From: Blautia sp.
GTDB taxonomy: Bacteria > Bacillota > Clostridia > Lachnospirales > Lachnospiraceae
NCBI GenBank assembly: GCA_017475035.1
Contig: JAFVGK010000187.1
Span: 1-60,780, forward strand
Direction of reading: 5' to 3'
DNA: 60,780 nt
Part shown: positions 25,176-33,615 of the stretch, piece after piece
Layout: each line of letters opens with the position of its first letter
How positions within the stretch are numbered: position 1 is the first letter of the stretch
Translations under genes and position numbers: made by a program
Notes under the pieces: model-generated
The model's database searches: none
Told to the model about the DNA's origin: nothing
What the model saw: the letters and a program-made list of their open reading frames with translations, nothing else

Positions 25176-28100
25176 GTGGTGACTTCGCGATACGTAAGAG
25201 AGACAAACCTTTTTTCTAAGAGTGCTTTGCGCAGACATTTTGAGGCTTATGATACCAAGCTGTCTGTGCTGCAGGGGGAAATCAACGCTATTATCAGCGC
25301 AAGCGAAATTGATGAGTATTGGGACGGCACCAAAACCATGTACAGCCAGTTGGCTGCGGCTCAACTAAGGATCGATGCGCTTGTGCTCGATTTCTCATCA
25401 CAAAAAGAGCTGTACGATGGATTATCTAGTGATGTCACATCCATGGAGGCCAGTCTTGCTTCGTACAAAGCGGGCCTGGATGGACTCGAAGCTGATCTGT
25501 CGAGGGTAGAGCAAACACTTTCCAGCGACTACTCCACGACCGCAGCCACCAGGACGATGATCAGCGCGAGTGTATCTGAGGTATCCAGCGAGATATCAAA
25601 TCTCAGGACGACGCTTACCAGCGATTATTCAACTACCGAGCAGACCAGATCACTGATCAAACAGTCTTCCGACAGCATCACCAGTACAATAACCGCATTT
25701 AAAAAGGACGTACAGGATAATTACGCTACTACATCGTCCGTGACATCCGCAATCACGCAGTCAGCCAATGATATACGCTTGTCAGTGTCCTCCACTTACG
25801 CGACAAAAGAAGAAATGCAGAATGTGGACAGCAGTACTATCAAAGGTGTGAAAGTGGAGTATGCCCTATCTGACAGCCCCACAACAGAACCACAGACGGG
25901 GTGGAGTGAAACTGCACCGGCATGGCAGAACGGGAAGTACATGTGGCAGCGAAACGCTACCATGGCCGGCGGTACCTGGCGTTATTCTGACGCCACCTGC
26001 ATCAGTGGTGCTACTGGCCAGCAGGGGATCCAGGGAGAGAAAGGAGACCAGTGCATCCCGGGCAAGCAGGGAGAAAAAGGAGAACAGGGCGTACAGGGCA
26101 ATCCCGGGCAGAATGGTTTAACTTCATACTTCCACATCAAGTATTCCCAAGTAGAGAACCCAACGGCGGCGCAGATGACGGAAACTCCATCGGCGTATAT
26201 CGGGACATATACAGACTTTGTGGAGACCGACAGCACAGATCCAACCAAATACACCTGGCATAGGTTTGAGGGTCTTCAGGGGGAAGACGGAAAAGACGGA
26301 ATTCCCGGCACTAATGGCGCTGACGGCGTAACATATTATCTCCATATCAAATATTCTGATGATGGAGGGGAAACATTTACCGGCAACGACGGCGAAGATG
26401 TCGGAAAGTATATCGGGACACTGGTAGACACAAACCCGGAAGACCCCATTGCAGAAGACGGATATCTTGTCGCCGGAAACAAAAGACTTCTTACTCCTGA
26501 TGGAAAACGATACGTGGTCTCAACACAGCTCACGGAGCTTTACACGTGGGCGCAAATCCGCGGAGAGGATGGCAAGGATGGTCAGCCAGGCCTGCAGGGA
26601 ATTCAGGGCGAAAAAGGCGATCAAGGTGTCCCCGGCATAAACGGCGTAAATGGTCTGACATCATATTTCCACATTAAATACTCCCCTGTGGAAAACCCGA
26701 CAGCATCACAGATGACAGAAGTTCCGTCCGTCTACATCGGAACTTACGTTGACTTTACCGAGGAGGACAGCGCAAACCCCGCTGACTACTCATGGCATCG
26801 CTTCGAGGGACTACAGGGAGAGCAAGGCCTTCAGGGTATCCCTGGTACAAATGGTATAGACGGAACAACACATTATCTACATATAAAGTATTCCAACGAC
26901 GGTGGCACGACCTTTACAGGAGCTTCAGGAGAAACCCCGGGCGACTATATTGGTACACTGGTAGATGAAAACGAAATAGACAGCTCCAGACCAGCTGACT
27001 ATACGTGGGCAAAGGTAAAAGGCACAGGGATTACGTCCGTCACGCCACAATACTACCTTTCAACCTCCGACAGTGCTCAGACCGGTGGATCATGGGTGGA
27101 AACACCACCAGAATATATAGAGGGACGATACTACTGGACTCGCTCAAAAATTGAATATGATGATGGCTCGGATCCGATGTATACAGACCCCTGTCTGGAC
27201 ACTGGGTTCAATCAGCTCAATACGGAAATCAGCAGCCTGAAAACAAGAGTCAGCCGAACGGAGATTTATGCATCTGACGAGAAAATAGAATCCGTCGCAT
27301 GGGCTTGCACGACAGCGCAAGATGTAATTGCAAGGCCATACATTAAGGCACAAACTACTGCCCCGGCGTCCCCAAGGGAGGGCGATGTCTGGATTGACAC
27401 GGGTAATGACAACGCTATGATGCGGTATAACGGTTCTCGGTGGGTAGAAATCCAGGATGGCGATATCGCAAGGATTTCTGGGGATTTAAGTGATCTGGCA
27501 ACAACAGTTGACGATAACACCGGTTCCATTACCTCTCTCCAGGGCACAGTATCCAGCCACAACGGAGCTATTATAGCTTTAAATATGGATGTGGCTGACC
27601 TGAAACAGTCGAGAGACGAATTTACACAGTGGAAGACAACGGCGAGCCAGAAGATAACCGACTCTGCAATTATCAGTACCGTAACAGGATCAGCGACCTA
27701 CATCAATGATATGACCGGGAAAGTTTCCGTGAACGACTTTTCTACCATGGTGGGGCAGTGGTGGGACACTGTTGAGGTTTCTGCGGAAAAGGTAGATATC
27801 GATGCTTCCAGCGTGGTGTTTGGAAAGAACCTTGTTACAGTAACCGAACACAATGAAAAATCACTGGATACAACAGGCCCGTTCAACGGAAAATTCGTCA
27901 TAGAAGGAACTTACCTGAAGGCTGTGCAATCAGGAAGTACCGGGTACAATCTATGCAGCTACAAAAGGAATCCGTTTGCAACAGGTGATAAGGTTTACTA
28001 TTCGCTGAAAGGTTATGCGCAGGCGAGTACACGTGTATACGTAAGGTTACGGTTTTACAACGAATCAAAACAGCAAACCAATCAGGCCCAGGCAGAAATA

Positions 28101-29390
28101 ACGCTTACAACGGAGGCAAAGGAATATAACGGAACGATTACGCTGACGAATTCTGCCGTTAATGATGCGGCTTATGTTTGCGCCTATTTGTATGTGAGCG
28201 GCAGCACAACAGCCTACTTCCGGCAGGTCTGCATGTACAGACAGGATGCCTCCGTGATGATCGCAAACGGCTCCCTGACAGCAAACCATCTGGCGGCGGA
28301 TTCTGTTACAGCTGACAAAATCGCGGCAAACGCAGTGACAGCCGATAAAATTTCCGCTAACGCAGTGACGGCTGATAAAATATCGGCCAATGCGGTCACA
28401 GCCGGTAAGCTCGCCGCCGGGGCAGTCACAGCCGGCACGATAGCAGCAGGGGCTGTTACGGCATCAGTTATTGATGTCTCGAACCTGTCGGCGATTTCGG
28501 CTTATCTGGGGAGCTGGCATATACATAATGGATATCTGTACTCCGAAAGCGATATCATCCAGTTCAACAGCACTTCTTTCAGGTATCGCACATATCTTTT
28601 GAATTATGCCGGGGGAGCTGATTACGCCATCGGAGTAGTGGAGAAGACGGAAGATTTTGATCTTGTCGATCCGCAACACGAAGACTTCATCTGGGGTATA
28701 AAAAACGATGGGTCTATGGTAGCAATGCGTGGCCTGAGCCTTCAGGGCGGCATGAGCATACAGGGCGGTTTATCTGTCGATTCACTGACGCTTGCTTCTG
28801 GAGCGACAGTATCAGGATCCGCCACGTTTCTTAACGCGCTTACGTACAACGGAACATCCACCTTTAATAACGACGCCACTTTTACACGCGACGTATACCT
28901 CAACACAAATGCGATTCTCGGCAGCGGCGTCAAGCTGAAACAGATGGTTGACGGAACCGCGCGTGAATTGTTCGGGTACGGCAGCCAGCTGGAGCTGACA
29001 CTTGGGCAGGACGGTATAACGAAAAATATCATAGCCTGCATTGGGAACAGCGGGAACGGCGGAAGTTTCCGGCCTGTTTCCAACGGTCAGACATCGCTCG
29101 GGACATCATCATACAGATGGTCGGCTGTGTATGCGGCAAACGGCGTGATCCAGACATCCGATGAGCAGGAAAAGGACGCATTCGAAAACCTGAGCGAGGG
29201 AAAATACAAGGAGCTCTTTATGGCTATATCACCCATCGCTTTCCGCTGGAAAGACGGACGGGATGGATTCACGCACTTTGGCATCGGTGCCCAGACATTT
29301 GAACGAGACGTGGAAAGGCTTGGCTTGATGGATATAGCGGCTGTAAGGTGGGATGACGGAGCGTATGGCGTCAGTTATACAGAGCTGTAG
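25176..29390 (+). CDS. Tail fibre with collagen-like segments and S74 chaperone end
   Basis: This 1404-residue protein starts at GTG 25176 or 25179, with AAGAAGG upstream. Residues 1-220 are coiled coil. Residues about 220-690 alternate YFHIKY- and YLHIKY-type beta domains with short Gly-X-Y collagen-like runs (near 280-315 and 462-492). About 900-1020 is a carbohydrate-binding-like jelly roll (FATGDKVYYSLKGYAQ). Residues near 1035-1100 carry six decapeptide repeats of the AVTADKISAN type, typical of fibre shafts. The C-terminus is an S74 intramolecular chaperone with the Ser-Asp cleavage motif SDEQEK at 1328-1333. An in-frame TAG at 29388 cuts the domain before its final helix. Confidence 0.9.
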   Translation: MVTSRYVRETNLFSKSALRRHFEAYDTKLSVLQGEINAIISASEIDEYWDGTKTMYSQLAAAQLRIDALVLDFSSQKELYDGLSSDVTSMEASLASYKAGLDGLEADLSRVEQTLSSDYSTTAATRTMISASVSEVSSEISNLRTTLTSDYSTTEQTRSLIKQSSDSITSTITAFKKDVQDNYATTSSVTSAITQSANDIRLSVSSTYATKEEMQNVDSSTIKGVKVEYALSDSPTTEPQTGWSETAPAWQNGKYMWQRNATMAGGTWRYSDATCISGATGQQGIQGEKGDQCIPGKQGEKGEQGVQGNPGQNGLTSYFHIKYSQVENPTAAQMTETPSAYIGTYTDFVETDSTDPTKYTWHRFEGLQGEDGKDGIPGTNGADGVTYYLHIKYSDDGGETFTGNDGEDVGKYIGTLVDTNPEDPIAEDGYLVAGNKRLLTPDGKRYVVSTQLTELYTWAQIRGEDGKDGQPGLQGIQGEKGDQGVPGINGVNGLTSYFHIKYSPVENPTASQMTEVPSVYIGTYVDFTEEDSANPADYSWHRFEGLQGEQGLQGIPGTNGIDGTTHYLHIKYSNDGGTTFTGASGETPGDYIGTLVDENEIDSSRPADYTWAKVKGTGITSVTPQYYLSTSDSAQTGGSWVETPPEYIEGRYYWTRSKIEYDDGSDPMYTDPCLDTGFNQLNTEISSLKTRVSRTEIYASDEKIESVAWACTTAQDVIARPYIKAQTTAPASPREGDVWIDTGNDNAMMRYNGSRWVEIQDGDIARISGDLSDLATTVDDNTGSITSLQGTVSSHNGAIIALNMDVADLKQSRDEFTQWKTTASQKITDSAIISTVTGSATYINDMTGKVSVNDFSTMVGQWWDTVEVSAEKVDIDASSVVFGKNLVTVTEHNEKSLDTTGPFNGKFVIEGTYLKAVQSGSTGYNLCSYKRNPFATGDKVYYSLKGYAQASTRVYVRLRFYNESKQQTNQAQAEITLTTEAKEYNGTITLTNSAVNDAAYVCAYLYVSGSTTAYFRQVCMYRQDASVMIANGSLTANHLAADSVTADKIAANAVTADKISANAVTADKISANAVTAGKLAAGAVTAGTIAAGAVTASVIDVSNLSAISAYLGSWHIHNGYLYSESDIIQFNSTSFRYRTYLLNYAGGADYAIGVVEKTEDFDLVDPQHEDFIWGIKNDGSMVAMRGLSLQGGMSIQGGLSVDSLTLASGATVSGSATFLNALTYNGTSTFNNDATFTRDVYLNTNAILGSGVKLKQMVDGTARELFGYGSQLELTLGQDGITKNIIACIGNSGNGGSFRPVSNGQTSLGTSSYRWSAVYAANGVIQTSDEQEKDAFENLSEGKYKELFMAISPIAFRWKDGRDGFTHFGIGAQTFERDVERLGLMDIAAVRWDDGAYGVSYTEL
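28288..28470 (+). repeat. Six ~30-bp coding repeats (fibre shaft)
   Basis: Tandem near-identical 30-bp units encode DSVTADKIAA, NAVTADKISA (twice), NAVTAGKLAA, GAVTAGTIAA and GAVTASVIDV. They make a regular trimeric shaft ahead of the receptor domain and could change in copy number by recombination. Confidence 0.8.
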
Positions 29391-29480
29391 ATGCTTACAG
29401 TGCCGGTCGTGCAGGCACATGAACAGGAAATCGAACAGCTGAAGGAAAGAGTAGCGCAGCTGGAAAGGAGGCAGGGCTGA
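29391..29480 (+). CDS. Severed C-terminal helix of the S74 chaperone domain
   Basis: Directly after the fibre's TAG, the same frame stays open for 29 codons, beginning with ATG and ending in a Glu/Gln-rich heptad helix (EQEIEQLKERVAQLERR). S74 domains normally finish with exactly such a trimeric coiled coil after the SYTEL-like strand, so this is the rest of the fibre. It could be made by TAG readthrough, by reinitiation at the adjacent ATG, or not at all if the TAG is a nonsense mutation. Confidence 0.7.
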   Translation: MLTVPVVQAHEQEIEQLKERVAQLERRQG

Positions 29481-29822
29481 GTGGTTGAGATAAAAAATAA
29501 CGTGATCAGGGCTACGCAGGGCGATACCGTCAGAACACAGTTTGTGTTCGAGATTGAGGAAGGCGTCCCCTACGAGCCATCCGAAGGCGACAGGATCAGG
29601 CTTGCCGTAAAAGCGAGCAAGGATCCGCAAGACAATAATATCCTTGTCGATGTCGAAATCCCTATCACTACAATGGAACTTGTCGTGCCTTCCTCAGAGA
29701 CGAAGAAGCTGCCGTACCGCAGGAAACCTTGTTTTTATGACATTGAGGTCACATTTGCTGGCGGAGATGTCCTTACTGTGATATCAGAAGGCGAATGGTA
29801 TTCCATGCCGGAGGTGATGTGA
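29481..29822 (+). CDS. Baseplate/fibre Ig-like small protein
   Basis: This 113-residue protein from GTG 29481 follows the preceding TGA without a gap, with GAAAGGAGG upstream. It is a beta-sandwich protein with RATQGDTVRTQFVFE, GDRIRLAVKAS and FYDIEVTFAGGDVLTVI, similar to the N-terminal BppU-type domains of lactococcal and clostridial baseplates. It overlaps the next gene by one base and probably anchors it. Confidence 0.7.
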   Translation: MVEIKNNVIRATQGDTVRTQFVFEIEEGVPYEPSEGDRIRLAVKASKDPQDNNILVDVEIPITTMELVVPSSETKKLPYRRKPCFYDIEVTFAGGDVLTVISEGEWYSMPEVM

Positions 29823-31438
29823 TGGGTGATCTGACAAACATTGAGCCAATCAAGGGGACGCTTAAAACCGTGGAACCTATCAAGGGGACATTTGCCGGCG
29901 AAACTTTACGAGGATATGACGCTTACACAATCGCTGTGCAGAACGGGTTTGAAGGGACCGTAGAAGAGTGGCTGCTGTCCCTGAAGGGTGAAAGAGGTGA
30001 GCAGGGGCCTCAGGGCGACAGGGGAGATAAAGGAGACTCGGGCCCGCCGGGCGAGCAAGGCGCTCAGGGCGAGCGCGGAGAAAAGGGCGACAAAGGTGAT
30101 CAAGGGGAGCGTGGTCCCAGAGGACTCACAGGAGAAACTGGAGCTACTGGACCGAAGGGAGATAAGGGAGATACCGGCAACACCCCAATCGTTACAGCCA
30201 CAAAAAGCAACGGTGTAACAACTATCTCAGCTGACGGCGTCCCTATAGCCACTATCAATGACGGATCTGAGGGAGCAAAAGGAGAAACTGGATCCACTGG
30301 ACCGCAGGGGCCGAAAGGCGATAAAGGAGAACAGGGTATTCAAGGAGAACAAGGCCTGAAGGGTGACAAAGGAGATAAAGGCGATACTGGCGAGCAAGGC
30401 CCGCAGGGTATCCAAGGCCCGAAGGGTGACACCGGCTTGACAGGCCCTCAAGGCCCACAAGGAGAACAAGGTATCCAAGGCCCTAAAGGTGATGCTCCAG
30501 AAATTACAGCTACAAAGTCAGGATCAGTTACCACAATTTTCGCTGACGGCACGTCTATCGCCACGATAAATGACGGAGCTGATGGGCAGGATTATGTACT
30601 TACTGATTCTGATAAATCAGAGATTGCAGGATTAGTCTCTGAAGAAATTGATTTGTCAGATTATGTTAAAAATACGGACTATGCAACTGCTAATGACGCC
30701 GGCCTGGTAAAAGCTGATGCCGCTAATGGCATTGGCGTTGAGTCTCAACATAAAATGTATATAAATTATGCATCAAGTGATCTTATTAAATCCGGTGTTG
30801 GTAATTATCGACCAATTACTCCTCCAAGACAACACGAATCAGTATTTTATGGTTTAGCAAAGGCAGCAGGAGACACAACTCAGTCACAGTCCACAAATAC
30901 TGTAGGAACATATACCGATGAAGCCATTATTGCAATCAAGAAAATGCTTGGCATTTATGAATCTCCGTGGGAATTGATTAACGAGGCAACTTTCACAAAC
31001 ACTGAGTCCGGAAATTATGTGATTACAAGTGATATAAATGGTCAACCCTTTCAGCTTACAGATATTATCATGATATTCGGGACACCAAAGCAAGAAATAG
31101 ATGCTGCAAAAGGCGCTTATGGGCAAATTTGGTATTACTATAACAATATAAATTCGCGATTGACCCCCGAAGCTGGTGCATGGACTCAGGCCGCCAATAG
31201 TGCATCCCATGGTTTTTTCAATTTTGTTAGGACTGAGGGTGATCTTGTCATTTACAACGATTCCGCTCAGACAACATCTAGTAACAGTGGTTCAATGAGG
31301 TATAGATATTCTCAAGACTTTGGTGGCGCAGCATCTGCGGTTAAAATAATACCAGGCTTTTTTATTCACAAAATTGAAATACCACAAGTTCTTGGCACAG
31401 CTCATTATAGGCTCTTTGGAAAACGAAAATGGAAATGA
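29822..31438 (+). CDS. Collagen-like tail fibre
   Basis: This 538-residue protein starts at ATG 29822. After a short N-terminal anchor, with TAYDAY-type repeats of the form IEPIKGT, residues about 54-224 are two blocks of Gly-X-Y triplets (GEQGPQGDRGDKG and similar). They are separated by a small TTISADGVPIATIND beta element that recurs after each block. The C-terminal 300 residues form an unrelated head domain (IYESPWELINEA to HYRLFGKRKWK) with a much higher A+T content than the collagen part. That suggests exchange of the receptor-binding head. It would be a secondary fibre beside the DGR-diversified tip. Confidence 0.85.
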   Translation: MGDLTNIEPIKGTLKTVEPIKGTFAGETLRGYDAYTIAVQNGFEGTVEEWLLSLKGERGEQGPQGDRGDKGDSGPPGEQGAQGERGEKGDKGDQGERGPRGLTGETGATGPKGDKGDTGNTPIVTATKSNGVTTISADGVPIATINDGSEGAKGETGSTGPQGPKGDKGEQGIQGEQGLKGDKGDKGDTGEQGPQGIQGPKGDTGLTGPQGPQGEQGIQGPKGDAPEITATKSGSVTTIFADGTSIATINDGADGQDYVLTDSDKSEIAGLVSEEIDLSDYVKNTDYATANDAGLVKADAANGIGVESQHKMYINYASSDLIKSGVGNYRPITPPRQHESVFYGLAKAAGDTTQSQSTNTVGTYTDEAIIAIKKMLGIYESPWELINEATFTNTESGNYVITSDINGQPFQLTDIIMIFGTPKQEIDAAKGAYGQIWYYYNNINSRLTPEAGAWTQAANSASHGFFNFVRTEGDLVIYNDSAQTTSSNSGSMRYRYSQDFGGAASAVKIIPGFFIHKIEIPQVLGTAHYRLFGKRKWK

Positions 31439-31463
31439 TAAGCTATTAAAAGGAGGCTAACAT

Positions 31464-31742
31464 ATGACGCAGTATTACATTATTGAAATTCAGCAGAATG
31501 CAGCTGGCGAATTTGGGCATCTTGTTCATTGGGCTTATGATGTCGATCCTACAAAGGCAAGGCTTAAAGCGGAATCTAAGTACCATGAAGTCTTGGCCGC
31601 CGCTGCGATCTCAGAACTTCCGCAGCACTCGGCGACGTTACTTGCATCAGACGGCCGGTGCATTATGTTCCAGTGCTACAGACACAATGTCACGCCTGCA
31701 GAACCAGACGCGGAACCCGAGACCGATCCTGAAACGGAATAA
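31464..31742 (+). CDS. Phage protein of unknown function before the lysis genes
   Basis: This 92-residue protein has a good ribosome site (AAAAGGAGG). The N-terminal half has TQYYIIEIQQNAAGEFGHLVHWAYD and looks like a small alpha/beta fold. The C-terminus is an acidic Pro/Glu/Asp/Thr tail. Similar short proteins commonly occur between fibre and holin genes in gut Firmicutes prophages. Function unknown. Confidence 0.7.
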   Translation: MTQYYIIEIQQNAAGEFGHLVHWAYDVDPTKARLKAESKYHEVLAAAAISELPQHSATLLASDGRCIMFQCYRHNVTPAEPDAEPETDPETE

Positions 31743-31753
31743 CGGAGAATGCT

Positions 31754-32149
31754 ATGGAGATACTGCAAACTATTTTCGGCGGGCTGCTTGGCGGCGGTCT
31801 GATCGGCCTGATTGAATTCCTGATCAGACGGAAAGATGAGAAGGAAGACAAGAACTCAGAGATCTTGAAGGCAATCGAGTCATTGGAGAGGAAAGTAGAC
31901 TGCGTAGAATATAAGATTGACGAAAACGATACCGTAAGCAAGCGGGTGAGAATCCTGCGGTTCGAAGACGAGCTGCAGGAAGGCCGCCGCCACTCGAAGG
32001 ATGCATGGGATCAGGTCATGTCGGACATCACGGGATACTGCAATTTCTGTTCTAGAAATCCCGGGTTCAAGAATGACCAGACAGAAGCCACTATTTCACA
32101 TATCCGTCACGGATATGAGGCGCGATTGGAGAAGCACGACTTCTTATGA
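31754..32149 (+). CDS. Membrane-anchored coiled-coil protein of the lysis module
   Basis: This 131-residue protein has one N-terminal hydrophobic segment (ILQTIFGGLLGGGLIGLIEFLI), then a charged coiled coil, then a CNFCSRNPGF dicysteine turn and a basic C-terminus. The arrangement resembles small one-helix holin partners or membrane-tethered regulators. It overlaps the region of the holin start. Confidence 0.65.
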   Translation: MEILQTIFGGLLGGGLIGLIEFLIRRKDEKEDKNSEILKAIESLERKVDCVEYKIDENDTVSKRVRILRFEDELQEGRRHSKDAWDQVMSDITGYCNFCSRNPGFKNDQTEATISHIRHGYEARLEKHDFL

Positions 32150-32163
32150 GAGGGAAAGATACT

Positions 32164-32445
32164 ATGAAAATTGATTGGAAACGTAAGCTCACATCCCGGA
32201 AATTCTGGTCGGCAATAATTGGATTTGTTTCGCAGATCATGCTTGCATCCGGAGCGACAGAAGGCACAATTACGCAGACAGCAGCGGTGATCATGGCTGG
32301 AGCAACCCTCATAGCCTATATGCTGGCAGAAGGATTTGCTGACGGTGCAAATGCTGCCACTGATCAGGTATTGCCTGGCGAGATTGGTTTTGAGCTGAAA
32401 CATAATGAAGATGACAGTAGAATAACAGAAGGAATATTATTATGA
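32164..32445 (+). CDS. Holin
   Basis: This 93-residue protein from ATG 32164 has GAGAGGG at 32148-32154; ATG 32146 overlaps the previous stop and is an alternative. The order KLTSRKFWSAIIGFVSQIM, a helix-turn with GATEGTITQTAAVIMAGATLIAYML and a charged tail matches the small phage holin families of Firmicutes with two membrane helices. It would form the pore that lets the endolysin reach the wall. Its stop overlaps the next gene's start by 4 nt (ATGA). Confidence 0.8.
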   Translation: MKIDWKRKLTSRKFWSAIIGFVSQIMLASGATEGTITQTAAVIMAGATLIAYMLAEGFADGANAATDQVLPGEIGFELKHNEDDSRITEGILL

Positions 32446-32693
32446 CATTTGGAGAAGCGATTGAAAAAGCGAAAGCAGGGAAAAAGGTTCAGAGATCAGG
32501 ATGGAACGGAAAAGAGCAATATATAGAGCTTGCAACGGCGATCAGCTACGTAAATCCACGCGGAGAAATTATCAATGCAGAGCATGACGTAATCGGTAAT
32601 AATGCACTCGCTTTTGTCGGGACTTCCGGAGTGCAGCTCGGGTGGCTTGCAAGTCAGGCTGATATGCTGGCGAATGATTGGAAGGAGGCGTGA
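32442..32693 (+). CDS. DUF2829 protein, Tad2-like anti-Thoeris candidate
   Basis: This 83-residue protein shows the conserved MTFGEAIEKAKAGKKVQRSG start followed by WNGKEQYIEL and the ending LGWLASQADMLANDWKEA, which I recognise as DUF2829. Phage proteins of this family (Tad2) sequester the cyclic ADP-ribose isomers made by Thoeris ThsB sensors and so block that defence. Whether this copy binds such molecules is not shown by sequence. It is coupled to the holin gene, so it would be expressed late, which is unusual for an anti-defence gene but could also protect a lysogen. Confidence 0.8.
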   Translation: MTFGEAIEKAKAGKKVQRSGWNGKEQYIELATAISYVNPRGEIINAEHDVIGNNALAFVGTSGVQLGWLASQADMLANDWKEA

Positions 32694-32744
32694 GACATAC
32701 TTCTTTTTCGACTTGTGCATATTGACGAAAATACAGAAACGCTC

Positions 32745-32773
32745 TTGAAATTATCTTTGCATAAATATATACT
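32745..32773 (+). promoter_or_regulatory. Promoter of the DUF2335 cassette
   Basis: TTGAAA (32745-32750), a 17-bp spacer and TATACT (32768-32773), with an AT-rich spacer. It lies in the gap after the DUF2829 gene and 26 nt before the first start of the cassette. Confidence 0.65.
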
Positions 32774-32798
32774 TTCCACATAAAGAAAAGGAGAGAAG

Positions 32799-33005
32799 GT
32801 GCAAAGAGTGAAATTACGTATTAGTAGGGGGTTCGTTTCTGGATATACGAGGGCACTCAACCTGTTCCCTACGAGAAAGCACGTTTGTGCCTCCCGTGGA
32901 CCTATTCAGGATTTTAAATCATTAGAAGGAGATTGGGAAAAGGTTGGGCAAGCAATCAACAGAGCGACGAGCAATTATAAAACAAACGTCATCCGAAAGC
33001 AGTGA
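32799..33005 (+). CDS. Small protein upstream of and overlapping the DUF2335 gene
   Basis: This 68-residue, basic protein starts at GTG 32799 with AAGGAGAG just before. Its end (SLEGDWEKVGQAINRATSNYK) resembles the short segment that often precedes DUF2335 proteins. It overlaps the next frame by about 62 nt, so the two could be a coupled pair or one protein split by a frameshift. Confidence 0.55.
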   Translation: MQRVKLRISRGFVSGYTRALNLFPTRKHVCASRGPIQDFKSLEGDWEKVGQAINRATSNYKTNVIRKQ

Positions 33006-33372
33006 CCAGGAAGAACATTCAATTGTTACCATGCAGGAAATTAGCGGATTTAGCGGCCCGCTTCCTCATCCCGAAATATTAAGCGGATATGAAAAAGTAT
33101 TGCCAGGCAGCGCGGACAGGATACTTTGTATGGCAGAGGATGAAGCTCGTCACCGGAGGGCTTTAGAAACAAAAGCTTCTGATGCCGATTCAAGAGACAG
33201 TTTACTTGGCATTATATCGGCGACTATTATTTCTGTATCTGCCCTTATTGTTGGATGCATTATTGTTGTAGTTTCACATACTACGGCGGGGGCTGTTGCT
33301 GGTTCTTTCTTTGGAGTATCCGGCATATCGGGCATAGTTATTGCTATGATCAATGGAACTAGGAAAAAATAA
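32944..33372 (+). CDS. DUF2335 membrane protein
   Basis: This is a 142-residue protein from TTG 32944; ATG 33031 is a shorter alternative. The conserved core ISGFSGPLPHPEILSGYEKV, LPGSADRILCMAEDEARHR and two hydrophobic helices (LLGIISATIISVSALIVGC and TAGAVAGSFFGVSGISGIV) are typical of DUF2335. These are small inner-membrane proteins of unknown function found in prophages and defence regions. The gene has its own promoter and terminator, so it is expressed independently of the lytic operon, consistent with a role in the lysogen. Confidence 0.75.
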   Translation: MGKQSTERRAIIKQTSSESSDQEEHSIVTMQEISGFSGPLPHPEILSGYEKVLPGSADRILCMAEDEARHRRALETKASDADSRDSLLGIISATIISVSALIVGCIIVVVSHTTAGAVAGSFFGVSGISGIVIAMINGTRKK

Positions 33373-33378
33373 TAATTT

Positions 33379-33420
33379 GTACAAAAAATAAGAGACCTTC
33401 GGGTCTCTTATTTTTTGTAC
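33379..33420. terminator. Strong bidirectional terminator
   Basis: A perfect 19-bp inverted repeat (33379-33397 with 33402-33420) around tetraloop TTCG, with A and T tracts on the two sides. It closes the DUF2335 cassette. Confidence 0.92.
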
Positions 33421-33495
33421 TGAAAATCTAAATAGGGATTAACTCAAGTAGAGAGGGATATCCACGGTGCACTATGCCTAAAAAGGAGGTGTGAA

Positions 33496-33615
33496 ATGAA
33501 AACGGAATTGAACGACATGGTTTACGAAACGTTGATAGGGGTGCTCCTGGAATCGGTACGATCCTTGGAGTGTCCAGCATGCAGTACAAAAAGGAGGGAT
33601 GATGCATGGAGCTGA
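33496..33615 (+). CDS. Small protein overlapping the endolysin start
   Basis: A 39-codon frame from ATG 33496 with an excellent ribosome site (AAAAAGGAGG) ends 10 nt inside the endolysin gene. It contains ELNDMVYETLIGVLLESVRS and a CPAC pair. Its strong ribosome site suggests it is translated, and it may serve to couple endolysin translation. Confidence 0.55.
   Translation: MKTELNDMVYETLIGVLLESVRSLECPACSTKRRDDAWS

Noticed and set aside
9315-29390. Alternative genetic code with TAG as sense codon
   Set aside because: The connector gene 9315-9638 appears to end normally with TAG and other genes use TAA/TGA, so general recoding is not supported; the fibre TAG is treated as a local event.
29985-30500. 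Regular repeats resembling CRISPR or tandem DNA repeats
   Set aside because: They are Gly-X-Y collagen triplets in one coding frame; unit length is 9 bp and there are no spacers.
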